Source of the DNA: UBA8529 sp964390565
GTDB taxonomy: Bacteria > Bacteroidota > Bacteroidia > Bacteroidales > Tenuifilaceae
Direction: 5' to 3'
Length of the DNA: 64,000 nt
NCBI GenBank assembly: GCA_964390565.1
Contig: CAYMII010000017.1
Location: 1 to 64,000 of the forward strand
Below are positions 35,276 through 43,774 of the stretch, piece after piece. The notes under the pieces are model-generated. The model saw nothing but the letters and a program-made list of their open reading frames with translations. It was not told where the DNA came from and made no database searches. Each line of letters opens with the position of its first letter. The stretch's first letter is position 1. The position numbers were made by a program, and so were the translations under genes.

Positions 35276-36016
35276 TTAGAATGATAAAATATCTTTTAAC
35301 GCTTTATATCCTGTATTACTGACTGTTAACTTTGTTCCATTATTTAAAACAGCTATGTGTGAATCCTTGGAGTACGGTTCTAATTTTTTAATGTGGCTAA
35401 CATTGACAATGAAAGATCGATGGATTCGAATGAATTGCTCAGCATTTAAGCGCTCTTCAAAATATTTCATGGTTTGCTTTTTCATGTGCCTCGAATCGGC
35501 GGTATGAATCATTACATAATCATCTTGTGCTTCGAGGTAAAGGATATCGTCAACAGGGATTACAACCATGGCCTTTGGTGTTTTTACAACAATTCGGTTA
35601 AGTACAGTATCTGTTGTAAAGTTTTCGGCGAGTTGTTGTATGCTCTGCTCTTGTGGTTTGCTTGCATTTAATCTTGTCTTTACCCTTTCTATAGCTTGGG
35701 CAAATCGCTCTTTAGAGAATGGTTTCATGAGGTAGTCAACCGCATTCTTCTCGAATGCCTTAATGGCAAACTCATCGTAAGCAGTTGTGAAAATAATCAT
35801 CGGTGTGTGCTCCAACAGCTCAAGCACCTCGATTCCTGTTAATCGAGGAAGTTGAATATCAAGGAAAACTAAATCGGGCTTAAGCATGTTGATAGCTTTA
35901 GCTCCCTCAAAGCCATCAATGTATTCTCCAATAATCTCTATGTCTGTAAATGGTTCGAGGAATTTGCGAAGTAGTTCGCGTGCAGGTTCCTCATCTTCTA
36001 TTATAATTGCTTTCAT
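35276..36016 (-). CDS. LytTR-family response regulator
   Basis: A 246-residue regulator: receiver with IIEDEEPAR, phosphoacceptor Asp53 (VFLDIQLPR), IIFTTAYDEFAI and LMKPFSKER; then a LytTR DNA-binding domain (about 140-245) with VVIPVDDILYLEAQDDYV and FIRIHRSFIVN. It is the last gene of a four-gene leftward unit with a LytS kinase (11 bp upstream) and two LiaF-like membrane proteins. Its own unit is a likely target. Confidence 0.92.
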   Translation of the reverse strand: MKAIIIEDEEPARELLRKFLEPFTDIEIIGEYIDGFEGAKAINMLKPDLVFLDIQLPRLTGIEVLELLEHTPMIIFTTAYDEFAIKAFEKNAVDYLMKPFSKERFAQAIERVKTRLNASKPQEQSIQQLAENFTTDTVLNRIVVKTPKAMVVIPVDDILYLEAQDDYVMIHTADSRHMKKQTMKYFEERLNAEQFIRIHRSFIVNVSHIKKLEPYSKDSHIAVLNNGTKLTVSNTGYKALKDILSF

Positions 36017-36027
36017 ATCAAGCGGTT

Positions 36028-37083
36028 TTATCTATTTAAAGTAGGAATGGTAACTTCAACGATATAAAGGTTATCTTGATTTTTGGTTTGAATTAAGTCA
36101 TTTATCCCATAAAGCAGACTTAATCGGCGAGCTATATTTGCTAATCCAACACCAGTTCCCTTTATTGCTGTGTTCTCGGATGAGATTGTGTTCTGTATGC
36201 TGATTTTAAGTATGCTTTGTTTTTTTTCAAATGTTGCGACAATTTCGCCTGGCTCAGATGTGGATGCAATTCCGTGTTTTATGGCATTTTCGAATAGAGG
36301 CTGAAGAATCATCGCAGGTACTTGAAACGACATCACCTCCTCCTTGGCATTAATGGTGTAATTTAATCGTTTGCCAAAACGAACCTTTTCAATATCGAGG
36401 TACTTAATGCAGTTCGATATTTCATCGCTTATGGTTACTAGGCTTTGTGACGATTGCTTTAACGAGTAACGAAGCAAATCCGATAACCTAATTACCATTT
36501 CTTGAGCTTTTTCCGGATTCGTCATGGTTAACGAGCTGATGGAGTTAAGGCTATTAAATAGGAAATGTGGGTTAATCTGATGTTTTAGCCAGTTTAGCTC
36601 GGCATCGCGTACAAGCGTTTTAACTTCAGCCTCACGGTTTATTTGCTCCCTAAAGTTTTGAACGTAAATTATAAGGTAGTAGATTAATCCCGATAGGATA
36701 TAGTAAAATGTGCCCACTGCAAAGCGCCATGGGAGCGATGATTTAAGAAAATCTAAATAAGTTGTTTCGTTAGGAAAAATATTTTTTAGAATAAATGATG
36801 AAATAGCAACCCAAACCAAAATGCTGATTATCCCAGCAGCAATATGATTAATTGTAATATTAAGAACTTTTTGTTTCTCAAAGTCAGAATATCTTACCCA
36901 ATACCAAATACCAATTGAGAACAATGCAAATGTTAGATTGAAAACTAGACTATCGGCTATTGCTATTCCTAGCGGGAAATCGTAAAAACTATAGAATGTA
37001 GTGAATTGTGCAATAATTGCTACAGTCCAGAATAGCTTAAAGGCAATTATGCCAAGCCATTTCGATAGTATTGGATTTTGCAT
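36028..37083 (-). CDS. LytS-type sensor histidine kinase
   Basis: A 351-residue kinase with about four membrane segments (15-140), then the LytS motif HQINPHFLFNSLNS (His173), the X-box region, and a HATPase-like part with LQPLFENAIKHG and GVGLANI. It is a paralogue of the kinase at 2491. It sits between the LiaF-like gene at 37222 and the LytTR regulator, whose start lies 11 bp downstream. Confidence 0.9.
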   Translation of the reverse strand: MQNPILSKWLGIIAFKLFWTVAIIAQFTTFYSFYDFPLGIAIADSLVFNLTFALFSIGIWYWVRYSDFEKQKVLNITINHIAAGIISILVWVAISSFILKNIFPNETTYLDFLKSSLPWRFAVGTFYYILSGLIYYLIIYVQNFREQINREAEVKTLVRDAELNWLKHQINPHFLFNSLNSISSLTMTNPEKAQEMVIRLSDLLRYSLKQSSQSLVTISDEISNCIKYLDIEKVRFGKRLNYTINAKEEVMSFQVPAMILQPLFENAIKHGIASTSEPGEIVATFEKKQSILKISIQNTISSENTAIKGTGVGLANIARRLSLLYGINDLIQTKNQDNLYIVEVTIPTLNR

Positions 37084-37221
37084 TTAACTAGTTTTGATGC
37101 TAATATACAAAGTGTGACTTGGATTTGCTTGGTTAAGTTTTAAATACAACACTATCAGGTCTTTTGGACGCTGATAGGTTGCACTTAAATTGGTTAACCA
37201 AATGGTTTTTATATAGATATT

Positions 37222-37944
37222 TTATAGATTTTTTAACTCACCACCACCGAATAGAACCAGCCCTTTGAGAACTAACTCTCTATCGAAAGATGTTTCGGAA
37301 GTGGATATGCTTTTGCGCTTATCGGCCCAGCCACCAAAAATTGCGGTTACTTCAACTCTAACCTTCCAATCGGCAGGGATTAGAAACTTTGAACCGCCAA
37401 ACATGCAGAATACATCGATATAGTTTTTGCCAGGGGCAAGTTGAGCATCGAGCATATCGAAGGTTGAGCCACCAAAGATGTTGGTAATTCTTCCACCTTT
37501 AAAGTTTTTTGATTTTACTTTTTGTTCGCTTCCACCAAAAATTGCCATATCATCAATTGAGTCATCTGAACTTACCGAATCCCTACCCGAAAAGATATGA
37601 TTTGTTTGTCCTTTTTTACGAAAGATGAAAAGCAAACCAATAACTGCTAAAACGGATGGCCAGAATAGGTGGCGGATTCTAAAATCGAATTCGAAAGCTC
37701 TATCAGCAATAAAAAATGCTCCAATTGCGATAAGGATTATACCCGTAGTTCTCGATTCGCTTCGTGCAAGGCTTATTAAACCTATAACGATTAGAATTAG
37801 CTGCCAGAAATACCTATGCCAGTCAATATTGATAACCTCGAAGCTATCGGCAAAAAGAAGTCCTGCAAGGGTAATTAATACTAGGCCTACAATAACTCTT
37901 TTGTCGTTATTGTTTCTAGGCTTTTGATCATTAATGTTTTCCAT
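37222..37944 (-). CDS. LiaF-like membrane protein
   Basis: A 240-residue protein with four short hydrophobic segments (about 20-110, DUF5668-like) and a soluble C-terminal half with repeated IFGGS motifs (FGGSEQKVKS, IFGGSTFDML, MFGGSKFLIP, IFGGWADKRK, LFGGGELKNL). This beta-solenoid-like repeat is the LiaF C-terminal domain, which in Firmicutes modulates the LiaRS cell-envelope stress pair. Here it precedes a LytS/LytTR pair and may regulate that kinase. Confidence 0.8.
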   Translation of the reverse strand: MENINDQKPRNNNDKRVIVGLVLITLAGLLFADSFEVINIDWHRYFWQLILIVIGLISLARSESRTTGIILIAIGAFFIADRAFEFDFRIRHLFWPSVLAVIGLLFIFRKKGQTNHIFSGRDSVSSDDSIDDMAIFGGSEQKVKSKNFKGGRITNIFGGSTFDMLDAQLAPGKNYIDVFCMFGGSKFLIPADWKVRVEVTAIFGGWADKRKSISTSETSFDRELVLKGLVLFGGGELKNL

Positions 37945-37980
37945 GGTTTTTATTATTTATTGATTTATTTTCGATTTTAA

Positions 37981-38349
37981 TTATTTCTCTCTACCTGAGA
38001 ATAGGTGTTGATTCTTTTCTCTTACTATTAGCAATACTCCAATTACTGCTAAAATTGCTGGCCAAAATAGGTGATGAAAACCATATGAGTGACTCATAAT
38101 TTTAGCTGCTAGAAAAAAAGCACCAACCGAAATTAATACAATTCCTGTAGTATTCGATTCTTTTCTGGTTAAAACTATTAATCCGATAAAGATTAGCAAC
38201 GATGGCCAAGTGAAAACGTAATGTTCCCAATGCCAAGGTAGGAAGTCAAAATTGTCAGCAAAAATTAAGGCTGCAATTACAAGAAGCACGATACCTATAA
38301 CAACTCTTTTATTGTCTTTTTTAGGTGTTTGTTCATGAATTAGTTCCAT
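37981..38349 (-). CDS. Small DUF5668-like membrane protein
   Basis: 122 residues from the ATG at 38349. I chose this start because the frame further upstream opens only with TTG and lacks a family match. The protein has four hydrophobic segments, closely resembling the N-terminal half of the neighbour at 37222 (both share VVIGxVLL and NTTGIVLI-type words), but it lacks the FGG-repeat domain. It is the first gene of the LiaF-like/LytS/LytTR unit and is probably a duplicated half of its neighbour. Confidence 0.75.
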   Translation of the reverse strand: MELIHEQTPKKDNKRVVIGIVLLVIAALIFADNFDFLPWHWEHYVFTWPSLLIFIGLIVLTRKESNTTGIVLISVGAFFLAAKIMSHSYGFHHLFWPAILAVIGVLLIVREKNQHLFSGREK

Positions 38350-38480
38350 AGTATTTTGTATTTTTTTATGATACAAAACTAATTCAACCCTATTGCAGAA
38401 TAAAGTTCAAATAGGTGAATGGGGGATAATGGTCGGTGAAAAGGAGTAGACAGTAGACGGTAGGCCGAAGGAGCTACAAA

Positions 38481-39566
38481 CTACTCTTTATTACGAGATG
38501 CATAATGCTTTGAATTGCCATGCTCGCCATAGCCAATCTCATATCCTGTTAGATGAACCCTTGCCTCAAGACATTTTTTGCAATCATCGGCAGCATCATC
38601 GGTGCAGGGTTTATTATCGTAAAGCTTATAGTCGTTACGATAGTAGCCAGGGGTTATGTTTGGCATGATAATATTAGCCCCACACTTAACAGCTTTCTCT
38701 CTTCCAAGCGGATCAATGGCTTGCAACGCAGTTGGTGCTGCAATATTGATATCCTTCATAAGAATACGAAGAATTGCAGTCATCTTTAGAGCAAGGTTAA
38801 AGCGCTCCTCCTGTGGAATGAGCATATCCTTAAATTCGTATAAAGGTGTATCAGGATGTTCAACGTAAGGACCCATACCAACCATATCAACATCAAATTC
38901 TTGCATCCAGAGTAGATCGTTTGCTAGATGCTCGAGGTTTTGAAAAGGTAACCCAATCATAACGCCGGTTCCCACTTGATAGCCAATTTTTCTAAGCGAT
39001 TTTAGGCAGTTTAAACGAGTCTCAAAATCGTGATTCTTATCGTTTGGGTGAAGCTTGTAGTACAAATCTTTTGTTGAACTCTCAATTCTTAGCAGATATC
39101 TTATACCACCCTTGTTAAACCATCGTTGGTAGGTTTCATCCGATTGCTCGCCAAGCGAAAGTGTAATGCCAAGCTCGTTATTAGTTGCAAGGTTAATTTT
39201 ATCAAGAAGACTTTCGATTCTTTCGGTAAAGTTTTTGGTATTTACTTCGCCAGTTTGAATGGCGATACTGCCATATTTATTCTCCCAAGCAAACTTAGCC
39301 GATTCAAGAACTTCTTCATCGGATAAGTTATATCTTTTAACATTTGCATTGCCAACTCTAATACCACAATAATTACAATTCTTTTGGCAAAGGTTCGACA
39401 TCTCTATCAGCCCACGGAAATAAACTTTTTGACCTAAATACTTCTCCCTAACTTCAGCCGCTTTAGCGTAAAGTTTGTTTCTATCTTCAACATTTGTCGA
39501 TAGCAGGTAAATTATCTCTTCTTTACTAAAAGTCTCTTTTGCAAGTATCGAATTAATGGCACTCAT
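38481..39566 (-). CDS. hydE: [FeFe]-hydrogenase maturase HydE (radical SAM)
   Basis: A 361-residue HydE. The radical-SAM ligands are Cys60, Cys64 and Cys67 in CQKNCNYCGI; the barrel has GSIAIQTGE and GVMIGLPFQ; a C-terminal CTDDAADDCKKC reproduces the spacing of the non-essential second cluster of Thermotoga HydE. HydE acts with HydG and HydF in H-cluster assembly. It is apart from hydG by 6.5 kb and in the opposite direction. An exact -7 box (TATATTTG) lies 19 bp upstream of the start. Confidence 0.95.
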   Translation of the reverse strand: MSAINSILAKETFSKEEIIYLLSTNVEDRNKLYAKAAEVREKYLGQKVYFRGLIEMSNLCQKNCNYCGIRVGNANVKRYNLSDEEVLESAKFAWENKYGSIAIQTGEVNTKNFTERIESLLDKINLATNNELGITLSLGEQSDETYQRWFNKGGIRYLLRIESSTKDLYYKLHPNDKNHDFETRLNCLKSLRKIGYQVGTGVMIGLPFQNLEHLANDLLWMQEFDVDMVGMGPYVEHPDTPLYEFKDMLIPQEERFNLALKMTAILRILMKDINIAAPTALQAIDPLGREKAVKCGANIIMPNITPGYYRNDYKLYDNKPCTDDAADDCKKCLEARVHLTGYEIGYGEHGNSKHYASRNKE

Positions 39567-39584
39567 TAGCTAAAATTTTGTTTT

Positions 39585-39592
39585 CAAATATA
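39585..39592 (-). promoter_or_regulatory. Candidate -7 box of hydE
   Basis: The minus strand reads TATATTTG, an exact TANNTTTG match 19 bp before the hydE start codon. No good TTTG was found at the -33 distance, and such matches arise by chance in AT-rich DNA. Confidence 0.35.
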
Positions 39593-39639
39593 CGATATCT
39601 AAACCCAGTTAAAAGGCGATGGTTCATTTTAAATATTAA

Positions 39640-39715
39640 AAAGAGTTAATAGTTAGTAGCCGATAGTCTATGGTCAATGGCCAATAACATATTAACCAAT
39701 AACTAATAACTCAAT
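39640..39715. repeat. Degenerate TAACTAATAACT-type spacer tract
   Basis: A 75-bp stretch of loosely repeated words such as AGTTAATAGTTAGTAG, CCAATAACATATTAACCAA and TAACTAATAACTC. It lies just upstream of the promoter at 39717-39747. Related tracts occur at about 24140-24172, 38440-38475 and 41885-41935. Confidence 0.5.
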
Positions 39716-39747
39716 GTTGTATAATTCTATAAATTGCCTTAGGTTTG
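39716..39747 (+). promoter_or_regulatory. Promoter of the acyl-CoA synthetase gene
   Basis: GTTG (39716-39719) followed after 20 bp by TAGGTTTG (39740-39747), an exact -7 match. The start codon at 39784 would then have a 5' leader of about 30 bases. This rules out the TTG at 39745, which is inside the promoter. Confidence 0.65.
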
Positions 39748-39783
39748 CAATCGTTTTCTAAAAAGCATAAAAAATATATAATT

Positions 39784-41844
39784 ATGATAAATCAGCAGCT
39801 ATTAAACCCAAGAAGTATCGTTGTTGTAGGAGGTTCTGACGACATCCAAAAACCGGGTGGGAAAATCCTAAAAAACTTAATCGATAATAAATTTAAGGGT
39901 AACCTTTATGTCGTAAATCCTAAATTGGATAACGTTCAGGGAGTTCAATCTTTCCGCGACGTAAAGGATTTGCCACAGGTTGATTTAGCAATACTTGCCA
40001 TTGCTGCTAAGTTTTGTCCCGATACAGTTGATATACTTGCAAAGCAAAAAGAAACAAGGGCTTTTATTATTCTATCTGCTGGATTTCATGAGGAGAGCGA
40101 AGAGGGTGCAAAATTGGAGCATCAGATTGTTGAAACAATAAATTCGGTTGGTGGTAGTTTAATTGGACCAAATTGTATAGGTGTTCTTAATCCTAACTAT
40201 GCTGGGGTATTTACCACACCAATTCCAAAGCTCGATCCTAAAGGGGTTGATTTTATATCAGGTTCAGGTGCTACCGCTGTGTTTATCATGGAGGCTGGAA
40301 TGCCTAAGGGTTTAACCTTTGCAAGCGTTTACTCTGTTGGCAATAGCGCACAGATGGGTGTTGAGGATATCCTTAAATATATGGATGAGTCATTCGATCC
40401 TGAAACTAGTTCAAGAGTTAAGCTATTATATGTTGAGAGCGTTAATAAGCCCGATTTAATTCTTAAGCACGCTTCATCACTGATTCGTAAAGGTTGTAGA
40501 ATTGCTGCAATTAAAGCTGGCAGCTCATCTGCTGGTAGTCGTGCTGCAAGTTCGCATACAGGTGCTTTGGCAAGTAGCGATGTTGCTGTTGATGCGCTTT
40601 TCCGCAAAGCAGGAATTGTTCGTTGTAGCGGACGCGAGGAGCTAACTACCGTAGCATCAATATTTATGCATCCTGAATTAAAAGGTAAAAACATTGCTGT
40701 TATTACCCATGCTGGTGGCCCTGCCGTTATGCTTACCGATTCACTATCTAATAATGGTCTAGAGGTTCCATCTATCGATGGCCCAAAGGCCAAAGAATTA
40801 CTTGAAAAGCTATTTGCTGGTTCATCGGTTGCAAATCCAATCGATTTTCTAGCAACAGGAACTGCTGAACAGCTTGGTCACATAATCGATGCTTGCGAAA
40901 AGGATTTTTCGCATATCGATGCAATGGCTGTAATATTTGGTAGCCCCGGTCTTTTCCCTGTATATGATGTCTACGATTTGCTTGATCAAAAGATGAAGCA
41001 GTGTAAGAAACCTATCTTCCCTATATTACCTTCAATTATCAATGTAAAAGGGGAGATTGATCATTTCATTGCAAAGGGTCGCATCAACTTCCCCGATGAG
41101 GTGGTTTTCGGAAATGCGCTATCAAAAATTTATCATACTCCAAAGCCTGAGAATACATCTGCAGGATTACCTACAATTGATTTTAAGAAGGTTCGCCAAG
41201 TTATTGACAATGCCCAAAATGGATATCTAAGTCCAAATGAATTGCAATCATTATTAGATGCCGCAGGCATAAATAGGGCAGGAGAGGCTGTTGTTAATAC
41301 CCAAACCGATGCTGTAAAAGCAGCTGAAAAGTTAGGTTTCCCTGTTGTAATGAAGGTTGTAGGTCCCGTTCACAAATCGGATGTGGGTGGTGTTGTCCTA
41401 AATGTAAAGGATTCCGAAAAGGTAGCTCAGGAATTCGATAGAATGATCAAGATAAAGGATACGACAGCAATCCTTATTCAGCCAATGCTTTCGGGTGTTG
41501 AACTCTTTATCGGAGCAAAACGCGAGGATAAGTTTGGGCATATGGTTCTTTGTGGTTTAGGCGGAATTTTCATCGAAGTATTAAAAGATGTGAATGCTGG
41601 CTTAGCCCCTCTTACTCATAACGAGGCAAAAGATATGATTGCCCGTTTAAAGGGGAATAAAATCCTTAAAGGTGTACGTGGACAAGAGCCAGTTAACGAG
41701 GAGATGTTTGCCGAGATGGTGGTTCGTGTTTCAGCATTAGTAACTGCTGCTCCTGAGATTTTTGAGATGGATATCAACCCACTTCTAGGTCGTAAGGATA
41801 AGGTTGTAGCCGTTGATGCTCGAATTAGGATTGAGAAGGAGTAA
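39784..41844 (+). CDS. ADP-forming acyl-CoA (acetate-CoA) synthetase, fused subunits
   Basis: 686 residues from the ATG at 39784; the earlier in-frame start would lie inside the promoter. It fuses the alpha part (CoA-binding, VVVGGSDD and then IGPNCIGVLNP; phospho-His258 in SSHTGALAS) with an ATP-grasp beta part (GFPVVMKVVGPVHKSDVGG, and IFEMDINPLL near the end). The enzyme converts acyl-CoA plus ADP and Pi to acid and ATP, the usual energy-yielding last step of peptide and sugar fermentation in archaea and some bacteria. It serves the VOR/KOR complex encoded at 45148-47864. Confidence 0.9.
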   Translation: MINQQLLNPRSIVVVGGSDDIQKPGGKILKNLIDNKFKGNLYVVNPKLDNVQGVQSFRDVKDLPQVDLAILAIAAKFCPDTVDILAKQKETRAFIILSAGFHEESEEGAKLEHQIVETINSVGGSLIGPNCIGVLNPNYAGVFTTPIPKLDPKGVDFISGSGATAVFIMEAGMPKGLTFASVYSVGNSAQMGVEDILKYMDESFDPETSSRVKLLYVESVNKPDLILKHASSLIRKGCRIAAIKAGSSSAGSRAASSHTGALASSDVAVDALFRKAGIVRCSGREELTTVASIFMHPELKGKNIAVITHAGGPAVMLTDSLSNNGLEVPSIDGPKAKELLEKLFAGSSVANPIDFLATGTAEQLGHIIDACEKDFSHIDAMAVIFGSPGLFPVYDVYDLLDQKMKQCKKPIFPILPSIINVKGEIDHFIAKGRINFPDEVVFGNALSKIYHTPKPENTSAGLPTIDFKKVRQVIDNAQNGYLSPNELQSLLDAAGINRAGEAVVNTQTDAVKAAEKLGFPVVMKVVGPVHKSDVGGVVLNVKDSEKVAQEFDRMIKIKDTTAILIQPMLSGVELFIGAKREDKFGHMVLCGLGGIFIEVLKDVNAGLAPLTHNEAKDMIARLKGNKILKGVRGQEPVNEEMFAEMVVRVSALVTAAPEIFEMDINPLLGRKDKVVAVDARIRIEKE

Positions 41845-41939
41845 GTAAGTTTATAAGTATACAAGTTGATATGCTGACAAGTAATTTATCATCAATGTTT
41901 ACTGTCAACTAGCAACTGTCAACTAACAACTAATAAAAT

Positions 41940-42089
41940 ATGTCACTAAAGGAAAGTTGGAAAAAGTTAAGTACAACAGAGAAGGTATTTTTGGGTGTAA
42001 TTCTTATTTTAATTATTGCTGTTGCAGCCAATTGGGATAAGATATCAAAAGAGATGGCTAGTGGATCTGAACGATATTTTGGGAAATAG
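41940..42089 (+). CDS. Small single-span membrane protein
   Basis: A 49-residue reading frame starting MSLKESWKKLSTTEKVFLG, with one hydrophobic segment (VFLGVILILIIAVAANW) and a short tail ending RYFGK. It lies 33 bp before the membrane protein at 42123 and 95 bp after the acyl-CoA synthetase. The charged start, clear span and position make it credible; I do not recognise a family. Confidence 0.5.
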   Translation: MSLKESWKKLSTTEKVFLGVILILIIAVAANWDKISKEMASGSERYFGK

Positions 42090-42122
42090 AGTTTTGTTTC
42101 TAAATTGATAAAAAAGTTGATA

Positions 42123-42821
42123 ATGAAAAGGTCAGATTTGTTTGTGATTGCCGGAAGTATTCTATTCTTACTTCCATTCTTCGTATCATCAAACGTTTAT
42201 GGGTATTACAACACGTTCAATGCAGAGCATGGAATGATTATGAGCTTCGTTAAGTTTGCAGTACTTGCAACCTTTGGCGAGGCAATTGGCCTAAGAATTA
42301 GAACAGGTAATTACAACCAGAAAGGGTTTGGCCTTATACCAAGAGCAATAGTTTGGGGATTTCTTGGGTTAACTATTAAGCTTGCTTTTGTTATTTTTGG
42401 AGCAGGAACACCTGCTTTCCTTAAATACCTTGGATTAGTTGATGCCCCAACTGCAATGCAGTCTGCAACAATAACCTCTCTTAAAGTGCTAGTAGCGTTT
42501 TCAATAAGCGCGACCATGAATATCATTTATGCTCCAATCATGATGACTTTCCACAAAATTACTGATACGCATATCACAAATAATGGTGGAACAATTGCTG
42601 GGCTTTTCAAACCAATTAAGTTTGGCGAGATATTTTCGAATATAAACTGGAATGTGCAGTGGAACTTCGTTTTTAAGAAAACCATTCCATTCTTCTGGAT
42701 TCCTGCACACACGATTACATTCCTATTACCTGCCGATTTTCAAGTTTTATTTGCTGCATTACTAGGAATAGTTTTAGGTGTTTTAATGGCAATTGCTAGT
42801 CAAAAAAGCATTAAACAATAA
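42123..42821 (+). CDS. Polytopic membrane protein, weak Mpv17/PMP22 resemblance
   Basis: 232 residues from the ATG at 42123; the frame opens further upstream only at a TTG. It has about five hydrophobic segments and soluble loops with FNAEHGMIMSFVKFA, GEAIGLRIRTGNY and a C-terminal WNVQWNFVFKKTIPFFWIP, which recalls the Mpv17 signature. That match is by eye. The function is unknown; it lies between the 49-residue protein and flavodoxin and may be co-transcribed with both. Confidence 0.6.
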   Translation: MKRSDLFVIAGSILFLLPFFVSSNVYGYYNTFNAEHGMIMSFVKFAVLATFGEAIGLRIRTGNYNQKGFGLIPRAIVWGFLGLTIKLAFVIFGAGTPAFLKYLGLVDAPTAMQSATITSLKVLVAFSISATMNIIYAPIMMTFHKITDTHITNNGGTIAGLFKPIKFGEIFSNINWNVQWNFVFKKTIPFFWIPAHTITFLLPADFQVLFAALLGIVLGVLMAIASQKSIKQ

Positions 42822-42831
42822 TTAAGTTTGG

Positions 42832-42855
42832 TTGTTTAGTTTAAAGATTAAACAA
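42832..42855 (+). promoter_or_regulatory. Interrupted palindrome upstream of flavodoxin
   Basis: TTGTTTA (42832-42838) and TAAACAA (42849-42855) are inverted arms enclosing an inner GTTTAAAGATTAAAC palindrome. It lies 27 bp before the flavodoxin start and could be an operator or an AT-rich stem. Confidence 0.35.
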
Positions 42856-42882
42856 AACTGATAAACTAAACACACTCTTAAT

Positions 42883-43404
42883 ATGAAAAAGGTAGGAATA
42901 TTCTATGGTCCAACTGGTGGATCGACTGAAAAGGTTGCAAAGCTTATTCAAAAGAAACTAGGTTCTGAGAATGCTGACATCAAGCCTATCATTGGCTTAA
43001 AAGCAGTTGATTTAGATAAATACGAGAACATTATTATGGGATGTTCAACCATTGGGGGCGAGACTTGGAACTCGGCTCACGCTAAACCAGATTGGGATAT
43101 TTTCAAGCCTGAACTCGAAAAAATTAATTATTCAGGAAAAACCTTTGCACTATTTGGGTTAGGTGATAATATCAGCTATCCACGCCATTTTGTTGATAAT
43201 ATGGGGATTGTTGGCAAAGTATTGCTTTCGAAGAAAGCAAAGGTTGTTGGACAAACCAGCAAGGATGATTACGAATTTATCGACTCTGAAGCTCTGATTG
43301 ACAATAAGTTTATTGGTCTACCTATAAACGAGGACTTCGATTTTGATAAAACTGATGAGCGGGTCGAAAAATGGCTTCAGTCTATTAAGCAGAATTTCAA
43401 CTAA
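42883..43404 (+). CDS. Long-chain flavodoxin
   Basis: A 173-residue flavodoxin: phosphate loop GPTGGSTEKVAK (residues 9-20), 50s loop GCSTIGGETWNS, and 90s loop FGLGDNISYPRHFVDNMGIV. This length and the insertion near 120 mark the long-chain type. It can replace ferredoxin as a low-potential carrier under iron limitation, and here could serve the 2-oxoacid oxidoreductase or hydrogenase. A strong terminator follows at 43426-43450. Confidence 0.93.
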   Translation: MKKVGIFYGPTGGSTEKVAKLIQKKLGSENADIKPIIGLKAVDLDKYENIIMGCSTIGGETWNSAHAKPDWDIFKPELEKINYSGKTFALFGLGDNISYPRHFVDNMGIVGKVLLSKKAKVVGQTSKDDYEFIDSEALIDNKFIGLPINEDFDFDKTDERVEKWLQSIKQNFN

Positions 43405-43425
43405 ATAAGCATAGCATCTTCTCAT

Positions 43426-43450
43426 AAAGCCGGTTCTTCCGGCTTTTTTT
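43426..43450 (+). terminator. Flavodoxin terminator
   Basis: AAAGCCGG - TTCTT - CCGGCTTT followed by a T-run: a GC-rich 8-bp stem 22 bp after the stop codon. Confidence 0.92.
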
Positions 43451-43611
43451 ATTCCTTTTTGTGATTAGAAGTTGAACAATTTATTAACTAATTATTTTCT
43501 GTTTATCAGCATTTTAGAATCGTGAATATCGAGATTTGGTAGCTTTATGTTTCATTTTGTAAGTTATAACGATGCTTTAATGTTAAACTGATTCTAAATA
43601 TTAAATTATTC

Positions 43612-43626
43612 ATAACAAATTGTTAT
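43612..43626. promoter_or_regulatory. ATAACAA-A-TTGTTAT palindrome upstream of the aminotransferase
   Basis: A perfect 7-bp-arm palindrome with one central base, 149 bp before the start codon. The arms point the opposite way to Rex half-sites, so it is not a Rex match. A similar AACAATAATTGTT lies in the hydrogenase control region (19773-19785). Confidence 0.35.
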
Positions 43627-43774
43627 AAAAAAGACATAGATCACTTTTAAATAATAAAAACATTTCTTAAACTTGTAACCTCTAATATTAGGTTGTTTAG
43701 TGGATTTGATTTGACATTAAAAATCTGATATTGAGTGTTTTAAAGAGTAGTACGAACCAACTTAAAATTACACC

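Larger units (their letters stand above)
43405..43774. other. 370-bp gap between flavodoxin and the aminotransferase
   Basis: It holds the flavodoxin terminator (43426-43450), a 9-bp inverted repeat TTTAGAATC / GATTCTAAA about 70 bp apart, a perfect ATAACAAATTGTTAT palindrome at 43612-43626, and a near-palindrome around 43678-43692 (CTAATATTAG core). I found no coding frame and no convincing -7/-33 pair. Confidence 0.6.

Noticed and set aside
42105..42122. TTG start extending the Mpv17-like protein
   Set aside because: A clear ATG follows at 42123 and the added residues do not resemble a signal or membrane segment.
43678..43692. CTAATATTAG near-palindrome before the aminotransferase as a Rex operator
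   Set aside because: It lacks the TTGTTA half-site and the 4-bp spacer of the Rex consensus.
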